Assembly: GCA_002393195.1 (NCBI GenBank)
Contig: DGIK01000081.1
Span: forward strand, 1 to 43,980
Length of the DNA: 43,980 nucleotides
Direction: 5' to 3'
Origin: Bacteroidales bacterium UBA3824
Lineage (GTDB): Bacteria > Bacteroidota > Bacteroidia > Bacteroidales > UBA3824
The notes beneath the pieces are model-generated. The model was not told where the DNA came from. It was given only the letters and a program-made list of their open reading frames with translations, and made no database searches. This document shows, in pieces, positions 24,804-33,376 of this stretch. Position 1 is the first letter of the stretch; the number at the start of each line of letters is the position of its first letter. The translations under genes and the position numbers were made by a program.

Positions 24804-27641
24804 TTATTGCCGTGGGGTGACACCCTCAACCTTAACCTCGACTTTCTCGCCCGAATATTTGACAATTTTGGAGGCGGGAACTTTTTTGAAATCGGCATCA
24901 AACTGCCCTGCGGCAACAATTACGCGGATTTCGCGCTCCTGACGCATACCGGGGAACGAACCCTCGCGGGGATGGATGGTCAATGTAGAATTGGCGTTGT
25001 CCCAAGTGAAACGGATTTTGGAAAATTCGCCATTTTCGTAGCCATAACCGTCGCCGGCGTCCTCGTAGAGCGTGTAAGAGCCGTCGGCACCGGGATAAAT
25101 TCGGATTTCGAGTGGTGCGTTTTGGCTCTGTTCGGCGCGGGTGATTCCGGGCGTCATAGGGAGAATAGAGCCGGTTTTCAGGAAAATGGGCATCTGCTCA
25201 ATGGGACAGGGAATTTCGTATGAATTGCCGCCACGGTATGTCTTGCCGCTAAACAATTCCGTCCAATCGTTGCCCTTTGGCAGATAGACGGTGCGGGATT
25301 GTTTTTGGGTTGACTTTTGATTTTCGCGGGCAAAGTCGGTGGGTGTCTTCCAAAATAGGCGGAATCTTGCCGCGCCGGTCTGATGGTTTACGGTTTCGCA
25401 AATGATGGGATATTCTTTGCCTTTTTCGAGGTTGATGAACTCATAATACGGCTCGTTGCCAGCGAGTTGCACTTTCAGAGTGTCGCCGTTGAAAATAATC
25501 AAACGGCTGTCGAAACTCTTGATTTGGAATTGATATTTACCAGATTCGGGCGCGATGATTTTGCCCTCCCAACGCACCGAATACATACTGTCGGTAACGT
25601 ATGAGGGACGACCAGTGTACCAATACGCATCCACCTGTGGCTCAACGGCTTCGCGGGTAAGATTTTGGAACTTGTTGTCATTGTAATATTTGGCATTGAT
25701 GCCGGGCTGTCCGTCGTTGGTCTTGAAAACTTCCGGCGGCACCATCTTGGAAATTTGCGGCGGTGTGTTGTACATATAATCAGTTACAGGACAGACCATT
25801 ATCTCTTCGCCAAACATATATTGGTCGTCGATATTGCGTACATTGTCATCATCGGGAAAATCCATCGCCAAACCGCGCATCATTGTGTAATCATCAGTGG
25901 CACAACGTATTGCCGACGAATAGATATACGGCATCAAGGCGTAGCGGAGTTTGTCGAAACGGGCAAGAACTTTGGTGTACAACGGCATCTCCCACATTTC
26001 GCGGGGTGCGTCGCTGCCGTGGCTGCGGAATATCGGCGTAAAACATCCAAATTGGAACATCCTCGTGTAAAATTCTTGGTACGCGGGATCTTTGGCTCCG
26101 TAAGTGAACACGCCCTCGTAACTGCCTATCAGAAAAGCACCTATGTCAAATGTCCAAAACGGAATACCCGACATACAGAGGTTCAATCCGGCGGAAATCT
26201 GATGGCGATAGACCTCCCAATTTGCACCAATGTCGCCGCTCCACGGAATCGCGCCGCAACGCTGCAAACCCGCAAAGGCACTGCGAGTTAAGATTGTGGT
26301 GCGCTTGCCGGGAGTGTTGGCGCGCCAATCGTTGTTTACATAATCGAGCATCACCAAAACGTAAGGATTGAGGTAGCGAGTAAACGAGCCTAAATGATTG
26401 GGTTTCATACGTTTCATCTCATATTGATGGCTCTCCTTGGTGAGTGCGTTCATCACGTCTGGCTCAGTGCTATCGAACCACCAAGCGTCAAATCCCTGCG
26501 ACTTGACACCTTTGTTGAGATAGTCGCAATACAGCCTCATCGCATCGGGATTATAGACGTCAACATAGCGGAAATTGCCCCATCCCAACGGCTCGTAGAG
26601 GTAGCCCTTGTTGAGCATATCGAAGTACATCGGACTTTCCACGCCGACGCAGGGCCACACCGAAATCATCGTGTGCAAACCCATCTTGTGAAGGGCGTCG
26701 GTCATCTGCTTCGGATTGGGATAACGTGTTGAATCAAAGGACATTCCGCTCCAATGACCGGGTTTCCACCACTCCCAATCCTGCACCATCACATCAAGAC
26801 CTACATCGCCGTATTTTTGGTAACGATTGGCAACGTCCACCACTTCCTGCTGCGTCTTATAACGCTCCTTGCTCTGCCAATATCCAAACGCCCACAGCGG
26901 CAAATTCTGCGCCTTGCCAGTGAGATGTCGATACTCGGCAATTGCGCCGTCGATACTATTGGCAGCAAAGAAATAATAATCGACATTGTCGCCCATCTCG
27001 CTCCAAAGTTTCAGAGTATCAGCGTTTTGATTGTCGAATTTGGTGAGGGAATAATTGTCCCACAAGATGCCGTAGCCCTTGTTGCTCACGAGGACGGGAT
27101 TGATGGCGTTGACGTTGCTTTGGCTCAGGAGAAGTTGCTTGCCACGGTAATTCATAAAACCTTCCTGATGCTGACCGAGGCCGTAGAGAGCGTCGTTGCC
27201 CTTCATCAAAAACTTCTGCTCCACGGTGTAACCCTTGTCGTCAAAAGCCTGAATGTCAGCGAAAAACGGCTTGCCAGTTTCGCCCAAAATCACCGTAGAA
27301 TCCGCACGGAGGAATTGCACCGCGCCATCCGATTTCATTATTTTTACAATCAACTGGTCGGACGAGACAGTGCAAAAATCCTGATTCTCAGATACTTTCA
27401 CATTCACATCCGACGGATTGTTGAGGACTACGAGGCTGCGCTTGTCGAAAGTGCCGTCTTTCGATTTTTTGGTAACACGCACAGTGTTAGGCGAATAGAA
27501 CACGATTTTGGAACCGCTGTGGTCGGGCGCGGTGATTTCCACGCCATTTTTTGTAGTGTTGACGGTCATCTCTGGCGCACCACCACACGCCGCCAACAAC
27601 AACGCAGCGGCAGTAAGAAATTCATATTTTATTTTCAACAT
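24804..27641 (-). CDS. GH31-family alpha-xylosidase-like lipoprotein with PA14 insertion
   Basis: The 945-residue protein has a lipoprotein signal (LLLAACGG, C19), so it is anchored to a membrane. The GH31 barrel contains VMVQDWEWW, the nucleophile D390 in WWFDSTEPD, and the acid/base D470 in IPWSGDIGANWE, followed by FWTFDIGAF. WWFDSTEPD resembles alpha-xylosidases more than alpha-glucosidases. Around 643-765 a PA14 domain (INAKYYNDNKF, VRWEGKIIAPESGKYQFQI, RFRLFW) interrupts the C-terminal beta-sandwich, whose strands resume at VYLPKGNDW. Paired with GH5, xyloglucan side-chain removal is the likeliest job, but this is inference. It is divergent from the beta-helix gene across a 105-bp promoter region. 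Confidence 0.9.
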   Translation of the reverse strand: MLKIKYEFLTAAALLLAACGGAPEMTVNTTKNGVEITAPDHSGSKIVFYSPNTVRVTKKSKDGTFDKRSLVVLNNPSDVNVKVSENQDFCTVSSDQLIVKIMKSDGAVQFLRADSTVILGETGKPFFADIQAFDDKGYTVEQKFLMKGNDALYGLGQHQEGFMNYRGKQLLLSQSNVNAINPVLVSNKGYGILWDNYSLTKFDNQNADTLKLWSEMGDNVDYYFFAANSIDGAIAEYRHLTGKAQNLPLWAFGYWQSKERYKTQQEVVDVANRYQKYGDVGLDVMVQDWEWWKPGHWSGMSFDSTRYPNPKQMTDALHKMGLHTMISVWPCVGVESPMYFDMLNKGYLYEPLGWGNFRYVDVYNPDAMRLYCDYLNKGVKSQGFDAWWFDSTEPDVMNALTKESHQYEMKRMKPNHLGSFTRYLNPYVLVMLDYVNNDWRANTPGKRTTILTRSAFAGLQRCGAIPWSGDIGANWEVYRHQISAGLNLCMSGIPFWTFDIGAFLIGSYEGVFTYGAKDPAYQEFYTRMFQFGCFTPIFRSHGSDAPREMWEMPLYTKVLARFDKLRYALMPYIYSSAIRCATDDYTMMRGLAMDFPDDDNVRNIDDQYMFGEEIMVCPVTDYMYNTPPQISKMVPPEVFKTNDGQPGINAKYYNDNKFQNLTREAVEPQVDAYWYTGRPSYVTDSMYSVRWEGKIIAPESGKYQFQIKSFDSRLIIFNGDTLKVQLAGNEPYYEFINLEKGKEYPIICETVNHQTGAARFRLFWKTPTDFARENQKSTQKQSRTVYLPKGNDWTELFSGKTYRGGNSYEIPCPIEQMPIFLKTGSILPMTPGITRAEQSQNAPLEIRIYPGADGSYTLYEDAGDGYGYENGEFSKIRFTWDNANSTLTIHPREGSFPGMRQEREIRVIVAAGQFDADFKKVPASKIVKYSGEKVEVKVEGVTPRQ

Positions 27642-27675
27642 AGTATGAATAATTTTTTAGTAATTAGATTTGCGT

Positions 27676-27723
27676 CAAAGGTAATAATTTTTTTTCGTAA
27701 TAATCAATTTTTATTTACCTTTG
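27676..27723. promoter_or_regulatory. Divergent promoter region, GH31-GH5 operon and beta-helix gene
   Basis: Two TACCTTTG boxes face apart: minus strand 27683-27676 for GH31, with a TTG 21 bases upstream at 27707-27705, and plus strand 27716-27723 for the beta-helix gene. The 32 bases between them are AT-rich and the two upstream regions overlap, so the genes may be co-controlled. Confidence 0.55.
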
Positions 27724-27746
27724 CGAAAACTAAATCCATCATAATT

Positions 27747-29033
27747 ATGAAAAAAATACTTCTATCAACATTGTTGCTGATAATGGCAATAGGCACAATG
27801 GCGCAGAATGGCGTGAAAAACGTTACTGTATCCACGGCTGACGAGTTCATCAAGGCCATCGCATCAAACACCAACATCACGCTGAAAGTAAACGGCACTC
27901 TCGACATCACTTCCGCTCTCGACAAACTCGACAAAAGCCGCGACATCTCTGACAAGGAAATTGACAATTATCCAAATCTTCCCGCCGGCGTGTATTACTC
28001 TCCGGAATATGACGGCAATTCAATTGTAATCCTCAACATCAAAAACCTGACCATCACCGGCGACGCAAAGAGGACGCACATCCAAGCAAAACCATCATAC
28101 TCCAACGTGCTACTCTTCAACAATTGCGAAAACATCACCATCAAAAACATAAAGGCTGGACACGTGGAGGCAGGTTCTTGCGTGGGCGACGTTATTTCGT
28201 TTGAAAAAAGCAACAACATCAAAATCGACAACTGCGACCTCTACGGCTGCGGTGTAAACGGAATTTCGCTGTTCGAGACCGAAAATGCGACCGTAACCAA
28301 CACCGAAATCCGCGAGTGCAGCGAGAATATGGTTGTTATGCACGAATGTTACGGCGTTACGTTCACCAAATGCTATATGCACGACTGCGGTACAGCCATC
28401 GACAATTGGCGCAGCACCGGCATCGCATACAACGACTGCCAAATCATCGGCGAAGACGGCTCCGATTTGTACGATTTTTATAAAGAAAATGCAGACTTCG
28501 TGGACGACTACGAAGGCGACGTTGACGACGAATATTATGAAGACGAAGACGAGCGGGCATTTCTGTTGGAGTGCGTTGACGCGGCGTATGACCAATTCAA
28601 AGATATGCTTGGCGAAGAATTTGTAAACGGCGTTGTAATCGAAGACTTTGGCGACGAGTCAGGTATGGTGGTATTCCCGGAACAAAAACAAAAATTTGCC
28701 GCCGCAATCGCCCAATACGACGAGGATGCCGTATCATTCAAATTTGTGTTTGTGGACGCCATCGACGCGGCAAAGGGCGAAAAGATGTTTTTTGGCAACG
28801 GACACATCATCGTCGTAAAGAAAGAAGGCATTTTCTCCTACGAAATCGAGGACAGCAAGGTGGCGTCTGTAACCGTAGTTACCGGTACACAAAACAATGT
28901 GAACTATCAGCACGGCAAGACCAAAAACAGCCTGAAAAAATGCACCAAAGCGGAAGCCGACCCACATTTGGAATTTGAGGCCATAAACATCGAAAAAGCC
29001 AAGGAAACCGACGAAGAATATCCGTGGGGTTAA
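27747..29033 (+). CDS. Secreted right-handed beta-helix protein with acidic C-terminal domain
   Basis: The 428-residue protein starts at ATG 27747, 23 bases after a -7 box, and opens with a signal peptide (MKKILLSTLLLIMAIGTMAQ). The frame stays open far upstream, but that part is antisense to the GH31 gene. Residues about 95-235 form beta-helix coils (NCENITIKNIKAG, NIKIDNCDLYGCGVNGI, ATVTNTEIRECSENM), as in pectate lyase-like and NosD-like proteins. Residues 245-270 are strongly acidic. The last 150 residues form a separate domain I do not recognise. No clear lyase catalytic residues can be assigned. A polysaccharide-related role is suggested only by the divergent GH31-GH5 operon. Confidence 0.8.
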   Translation: MKKILLSTLLLIMAIGTMAQNGVKNVTVSTADEFIKAIASNTNITLKVNGTLDITSALDKLDKSRDISDKEIDNYPNLPAGVYYSPEYDGNSIVILNIKNLTITGDAKRTHIQAKPSYSNVLLFNNCENITIKNIKAGHVEAGSCVGDVISFEKSNNIKIDNCDLYGCGVNGISLFETENATVTNTEIRECSENMVVMHECYGVTFTKCYMHDCGTAIDNWRSTGIAYNDCQIIGEDGSDLYDFYKENADFVDDYEGDVDDEYYEDEDERAFLLECVDAAYDQFKDMLGEEFVNGVVIEDFGDESGMVVFPEQKQKFAAAIAQYDEDAVSFKFVFVDAIDAAKGEKMFFGNGHIIVVKKEGIFSYEIEDSKVASVTVVTGTQNNVNYQHGKTKNSLKKCTKAEADPHLEFEAINIEKAKETDEEYPWG

Positions 29034-29036
29034 TTA

Positions 29037-29074
29037 TTTTGAGATTATTGATTTTGCAGTCAATAATCTCAAAA
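29037..29074. terminator. Perfect 14-bp hairpin between the beta-helix gene and sufC
   Basis: Arms 29037-29050 and 29061-29074 (ttttgagattattg/caataatctcaaaa) enclose a 10-base loop, starting 3 bases after the beta-helix stop. There is no T run after the right arm, so it is not a classic terminator; it may protect the 3' end or act as a weak terminator. Confidence 0.45.
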
Positions 29075-29092
29075 ATAATCATTATCTTTGTC

Positions 29093-29100
29093 CCATCACA
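29093..29100 (+). promoter_or_regulatory. Candidate -7 box for sufC-sufD
   Basis: TATCTTTG, a match to TAnnTTTG, 25 bases before the sufC ATG. The upstream TTTG is missing at the expected distance. Confidence 0.45.
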
Positions 29101-29125
29101 AAATCAGAAAACTACAAACATCAAT

Positions 29126-29887
29126 ATGTTATCAATCAAAAACTTACACGCCTCGATAGATGGCAAGGAAATCTTGAAGGGCATCAATTTGGAGATAGAG
29201 AAAGGCAAGGTATATGCAATAATGGGTCCCAACGGCTCGGGCAAAAGCACGTTGGCATCGGTATTGGCGGGCAACGAAATCTTCAATGTTACGGAAGGCT
29301 CCATCACGCTGGACGGCAAGGACTTGCTTGCCCTCAAACCCGAAGAACGCGCCGCTGAGGGCGTATTCCTCGCGTTCCAATACCCCGTGGAAATCCCGGG
29401 CGTGAGCATCAACAATTTTATGAAAGCCGCCATCAACGAGCAACGCAAATATCACGGACTCGAGCCAATGCCCGCCCCCGAATTTCTCCGCCTCATCAAG
29501 GAGAAAAAAGAACTCGTTGCCCTCGACAAAAAACTTGACGGACGCTCTGTCAATCAAGGATTTTCGGGCGGCGAAAAGAAGAAATTGGAGGTATTCCAGA
29601 TGGCAATGCTCAATCCCAAAATCGCAGTGCTTGACGAGACGGATTCAGGCCTTGACATCGACGCGCTGAGGATTGTTGCCGAGGGTGTCAACAAATTGAA
29701 ATCCAACGACAACGCCTTCATCGTAATCACCCATTACCAGCGACTTCTCGACTACATAACGCCCGACGTAGTGCACGTGCTTTACAACGGCAGAATCATC
29801 AAGACCGGCGACAAAAATCTCGCCCTCGAACTCGAAAAGACGGGTTACGACGACTTGAAAAAACAGGCGGACGAACTTTACAAATAA
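29126..29887 (+). CDS. sufC: Fe-S cluster assembly ATPase SufC
   Basis: The 253-residue ABC-type ATPase drives conformational change in the SufBC2D complex. The Walker A motif GPNGSGKST is at 34-42; LAFQYPVEIPGVS carries the Q-loop. The signature QGFSGGEKKKLEVFQ and Walker B IAVLDETDSGLDIDA, followed by the switch VITHYQRLL, are typical of SufC. ATG 29126 is chosen over upstream in-frame starts because of the -7 box at 29093 and the family length. sufD follows after 17 bases. Its partner sufB is 11.3 kb away on the opposite strand. Confidence 0.96.
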   Translation: MLSIKNLHASIDGKEILKGINLEIEKGKVYAIMGPNGSGKSTLASVLAGNEIFNVTEGSITLDGKDLLALKPEERAAEGVFLAFQYPVEIPGVSINNFMKAAINEQRKYHGLEPMPAPEFLRLIKEKKELVALDKKLDGRSVNQGFSGGEKKKLEVFQMAMLNPKIAVLDETDSGLDIDALRIVAEGVNKLKSNDNAFIVITHYQRLLDYITPDVVHVLYNGRIIKTGDKNLALELEKTGYDDLKKQADELYK

Positions 29888-29904
29888 ACCGAGCCTCCCA
29901 AAAA

Positions 29905-30756
29905 ATGGAAACAATCGAAAACATATACAATACCGACCACATCGAGCTCCGCGCCGAAAAAGGCTCGGAATGTCGCCGCGTGGTCATCGCCCAAAACATC
30001 CTGCGCGAGGACATCAACGACCCAAAAACGCCGTGGCTCTCTCGCATCTCATTTGAATGGGACCGCTCCGGCAAGCAACACACAGTAAAAATAGATGCCG
30101 TGGCGGAGAGCAACAGCATATTGGAATTGCACCTATTCAACAAGATGGATTACGCCGGCGTTGCAAAATTTGACATCGACGTTACCGTACACGACAATTG
30201 CAACGTAACGATTTCGGTGGTGTCGCTCGACGGCCATCAGGTGAACACCAACATCAATGTAAACATCCTCGGCGAAAATTCCACCGTAAATCTGCCCGGA
30301 TTGTTGCTACCCACTGAGGGTGAGAATCTTACGTACCATTCAACAGTAATCCATCAGGCGGGACGCAGCACCACGACCCAAAAAGTGCGCACCGTGGCGG
30401 ACGGCAACGGCTTCGGCGACTTTTTTGGAATTATCAAGGTGCAGCCCGACGCACAGAAGTCTGTTACTGAGCAAGTTAACAACAATATTTTGCTATCGAC
30501 AGACGCACGTATCGAGAGCAAGCCGCAGTTGGAAATTTATGCCGACGACGTTAAATGTTCGCACGGCAGCACGACTGGTATGCTCGACCAAGACGCAATA
30601 TTCTATATGCGCAGTCGCGGCATTAGCGAAAAAACGGCGCAAAACCTTCTCTTGCAGTCGTTTATAGATGAAGTGATTGACAATATCTGCGAAGAACCGC
30701 AGTACAAAGAATTTCTCAAAAAAGAAATCGCCAACAAATTCGGAATGAAACTCTAA
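29905..30756 (+). CDS. sufD: Short SufD-like Fe-S cluster assembly protein
   Basis: The 283-residue protein matches the beta-helix core and C-terminal part of SufD: VNLPGLLLPTEGEN, then KCSHGSTTGMLDQDAIFYM and RSRGISEKTAQNLLL. The histidine in CSHGS corresponds to the conserved SufD histidine thought to take part in cluster formation with SufB. SufD in related bacteria is usually about 420-450 residues, so the N-terminal helical part of about 150 residues is missing. Only 17 bases separate it from sufC, so the missing part is not encoded just upstream. It may be a natural short form. Its stop overlaps that of the convergent gene by 4 bases (30753-30756). Confidence 0.9.
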   Translation: METIENIYNTDHIELRAEKGSECRRVVIAQNILREDINDPKTPWLSRISFEWDRSGKQHTVKIDAVAESNSILELHLFNKMDYAGVAKFDIDVTVHDNCNVTISVVSLDGHQVNTNINVNILGENSTVNLPGLLLPTEGENLTYHSTVIHQAGRSTTTQKVRTVADGNGFGDFFGIIKVQPDAQKSVTEQVNNNILLSTDARIESKPQLEIYADDVKCSHGSTTGMLDQDAIFYMRSRGISEKTAQNLLLQSFIDEVIDNICEEPQYKEFLKKEIANKFGMKL

Positions 30757-31685
30757 ATATTGTCGTCGGTATATTTCAATTCCAAATCGCGGCGCGCTTC
30801 GATTTCGAGGTTGAGGCGTTGGAACTCCTCCAACGATTTTTCCAAAACGAAACCGCTGTTGAGCGACGCCTCGATTTCGGACGAATTGTCGGTGAGTTCG
30901 TTGACCTTTGCGCTAATAGCCTTCATACGCTCTATCTTGTACTCCTTGTCGTACTGACCTTGGAGCGCGGCGTAGAGCGCATCATATTTAAGTTTGTCGT
31001 CGAGATTGCTCTGCACCACCTTGCGGCGGCCGTCGATGGAATGATTGATTTTCTTGACAATATGGTCGCACTGCAACGCTACAACATTGTCCACAGTGCC
31101 TGAAAATTTGCCACGGATTTCGTCGTAAGAATCCAAATAACGACCCCTCTTGTAGCCGACAGCCACCTGACCGTAAGCCTCCGCAATCGCCGAATCAGCC
31201 ATCATTTCGAGCGACGAAATCTTCTGTCCAATCTCGGCGTTGAAAGCGTTGAGTTGCTCCTTTTTCTGCGTAATCTCGCCCATAAGAGCCTTGATTTTGC
31301 GCATATCTTCGGTTTCAATAGCGGGATCCTGTTTGGGTTGAGGTTTGGGCTTCGGGGTCTCTGGTTGACTTTTGATTTCGGGTTCGGTCTTGACGCCCTT
31401 GTTTTTGCGAATCTCCCTGCATATAAAATACAATGCGGTGTCTATCGCGCCATATATCAGCAAAAAAACCAACACAACACTTATAAAACCAAAAATATGT
31501 CTTGCGGGCTCCGCGCTCACTGTCATCAAAAGCGAAACGATGAACGCAATAAGCGCAGCGACAATACCCGGCACAAACATCGTCTTGCGCAAGTATTGGA
31601 GGAAGTTGAGACCAGCGTTTTTATAACTTGCCTTGCCCATCGCAAACAAAGTGCCTAATATGGCTATTAGAAATACTAATTTCAT
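30753..31685 (-). CDS. Membrane protein with C-terminal coiled-coil region, unknown function
   Basis: The 310-residue protein starts at ATG 31685 (MKLVFLIAIL), 27 bases after a good promoter. Two clear membrane helices lie at about 37-56 and 64-89, with a hydrophobic N-terminus (2-17) that may be a third or a signal. A charged linker rich in P, K and Q (about 100-122) leads to a long helical, probably coiled-coil region (about 125-305: ALMGEITQKKEQLNAF, EIGQKISSLEMM). I do not recognise the family. It separates sufD from sufS on the opposite strand. Confidence 0.75.
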   Translation of the reverse strand: MKLVFLIAILGTLFAMGKASYKNAGLNFLQYLRKTMFVPGIVAALIAFIVSLLMTVSAEPARHIFGFISVVLVFLLIYGAIDTALYFICREIRKNKGVKTEPEIKSQPETPKPKPQPKQDPAIETEDMRKIKALMGEITQKKEQLNAFNAEIGQKISSLEMMADSAIAEAYGQVAVGYKRGRYLDSYDEIRGKFSGTVDNVVALQCDHIVKKINHSIDGRRKVVQSNLDDKLKYDALYAALQGQYDKEYKIERMKAISAKVNELTDNSSEIEASLNSGFVLEKSLEEFQRLNLEIEARRDLELKYTDDNI

Positions 31686-31711
31686 TGGATTTCGTTGTTT
31701 AAATTTTCGTG

Positions 31712-31742
31712 CAAATATACACAATTTAAACACACGTGCAAA
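31712..31742 (-). promoter_or_regulatory. Promoter of the membrane/coiled-coil gene
   Basis: On the minus strand: TTTG (31742-31739), 19 bases, TATATTTG (31719-31712); full match to the Bacteroidota promoter. It is back to back with the sufS -7 box. Confidence 0.65.
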
Positions 31743-31750
31743 AAAATTAT

Positions 31751-31758
31751 TAACTTTG
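31751..31758 (+). promoter_or_regulatory. Candidate -7 box for sufS
   Basis: TAACTTTG, 31 bases before the sufS ATG. No upstream TTTG at the usual distance. It shares the gap with the divergent promoter at 31742-31712. Confidence 0.5.
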
Positions 31759-31789
31759 CGCAAAATTTCACAAAACTTTACAAAACAAA

Positions 31790-33007
31790 ATGGACATCAA
31801 CAAAATCAGGCAGGATTTTCCAATCCTCAACCAACAAATATACGGTCATCCGCTCGTCTATCTCGACAACGCCGCCACGACACAAAAGCCGCAGTGCGTG
31901 CTCGATTCAATCATCAGATTCTACACTACTTATAATAGCAACATCCATCGCGGTGTGCATTATCTGAGCGAAAAGGCGACCGAGATTTACGAACAGGCGC
32001 GTCAGAAGGTGATGCATTTCATCAACGCCAAGTCGCGCACCGAAATCGTGTTCACCAAGGGCAGCACCGAGGCGATTAATACGCTTGCATTTTCGTTTGG
32101 TCAGGCATACATAACCCCCGGCGACGAAATCATCATCTCCGAAATGGAGCATCATTCCAACATCGTGCCGTGGCAGTTGATGGCGGGTCGTCGCGGTGCA
32201 AAAATCAACGTACTCCCATTTGACCAAAACGGCGAACTTGTGGAAGGCGCGTTGGAACGCCTCATCAACGAGCGCACAAAGATTATTTGCGTTACATACG
32301 TCTCCAATACATTGGGCACTGTCAACGACATCGAAAAAATAATCCGCACCGCCCACGCCCACAATATCCCCGTACTCGTGGACGCGGCTCAGGCGATACA
32401 GCACATCAAAATCGACGTCCAGAAGTTGGACTGCGACTTTCTCGCACTGTCGGGACACAAGATTTACGCGGAGACGGGCATCGGCGTACTCTACGGCAAA
32501 GAAAAATACCTCGAAGAAATGCCACCCTACCAAGGCGGCGGCGATATGATTAAGAATGTAAGTTTTGAACTCACAACGTGGGCAGACCTTCCGCTGAAAT
32601 TTGAGGCTGGCACGTCCAACTTCGTCGGCGCGGGTTCGCTCCTGACGGCTCTCGAATATGTGGATTCCATTGGTCTCGACAACATCGCCGCCCACGAAAA
32701 ACAACTCCTCGAATACGCCACCCAAAAGGTGGATGCCATCGGCGGCGTTACAATCTACGGCCGTGCAAAAAACAAGGTTTCCGTCCTCTCTTTCAACATC
32801 GACGGCGCACACAATTATGATGTAGGAATGATTCTCGACAAACTCGGCATCGCCGTCCGCACCGGTCAGCACTGCACCGAACCGATAATGAAACATTTTG
32901 GCATCCCTGGCACAGTCCGCGCAAGTTTTGCTATGTACAACACCTTCGAGGAAGTCGATAAGTTGGCGGCAGGAATCGAGAGGGCAAAGAAAATGCTGGT
33001 GGGTTAA
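31790..33007 (+). CDS. sufS: Cysteine desulfurase SufS
   Basis: The 405-residue PLP enzyme takes sulfur from cysteine and hands it to SufE as persulfide. Seen: the N-terminal YLDNAATTQKPQ, the PLP lysine K224 in LSGHKIYAETGIGVLYG, and the active-site cysteine C362 in RTGQHCTEPIMKHFG. Length and spacing match SufS/CsdA class II desulfurases. It stands alone downstream of sufCD, separated by a gene on the other strand, and ends before a strong inverted repeat at 33050-33109. Confidence 0.96.
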   Translation: MDINKIRQDFPILNQQIYGHPLVYLDNAATTQKPQCVLDSIIRFYTTYNSNIHRGVHYLSEKATEIYEQARQKVMHFINAKSRTEIVFTKGSTEAINTLAFSFGQAYITPGDEIIISEMEHHSNIVPWQLMAGRRGAKINVLPFDQNGELVEGALERLINERTKIICVTYVSNTLGTVNDIEKIIRTAHAHNIPVLVDAAQAIQHIKIDVQKLDCDFLALSGHKIYAETGIGVLYGKEKYLEEMPPYQGGGDMIKNVSFELTTWADLPLKFEAGTSNFVGAGSLLTALEYVDSIGLDNIAAHEKQLLEYATQKVDAIGGVTIYGRAKNKVSVLSFNIDGAHNYDVGMILDKLGIAVRTGQHCTEPIMKHFGIPGTVRASFAMYNTFEEVDKLAAGIERAKKMLVG

Positions 33008-33049
33008 GTTGATAAAAAAAACTTAAAATTACGCCCCTCAAAAAACACC

Positions 33050-33109
33050 AAAATGACAGCAAATGTAAAGTTCGATACTACTCTATTCCGATACATTTGC
33101 TGTCATTTT
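33050..33109. terminator. Perfect 18-bp inverted repeat after sufS
   Basis: Arms 33050-33067 (aaaatgacagcaaatgta) and 33092-33109 pair without mismatch around a 24-base loop. The outer A/T ends could provide the T run (atttt) of a terminator in both directions. The stem is longer than usual for a terminator. Confidence 0.6.
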
Positions 33110-33376
33110 CATAACACCTTTCTATTAAATATCTCATTATTAGATAGTTACATTATCAATTTTTAATCATTAATTTTTTCCTACCAATATTAAATAATCG
33201 TTAAAAGATTAAAGCATTTGTTTCAAAATTGTATAATTCTTACCTTTTTTTATTCTGAATTTTGCAGATGTCAAAACGAAAGTATTGGCACAAGGCGTGT
33301 TTTTGTATTCGGAATGCGAAGGCGCATGACTTAATTGTTACAGATTTATTTTAACTACTAATTTAACCAATTTTTT
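33110..33376. other. AT-rich upstream region of the SusC gene
   Basis: No coding potential on either strand. It holds the candidate promoter at 33217-33248 and a leader of about 120 bases before the SusC ATG. The part at 33120-33250 is very AT-rich, as is common for regions bound by hybrid two-component regulators, but no direct repeat that would mark an operator could be identified. Confidence 0.5.
33217..33248 (+). promoter_or_regulatory. Candidate promoter of the SusC-SusD operon
   Basis: TTTG (33217-33220), 20 bases, TACCTTTT (33241-33248; last base differs from TAnnTTTG). The imperfect -7 box fits a promoter that needs an activator. A second near-match, GAATTTTG (33257-33264), lies downstream. 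Confidence 0.5.

Noticed and set aside
26754..27746. Upstream extension of the beta-helix gene frame
   Set aside because: The extension is antisense to GH31; the signal peptide and the -7 box fix the start at 27747.
31907..32896. Open frame of 329 codons on the minus strand
   Set aside because: It is entirely antisense to sufS, and its translation has the low-complexity look of a codon-bias shadow.
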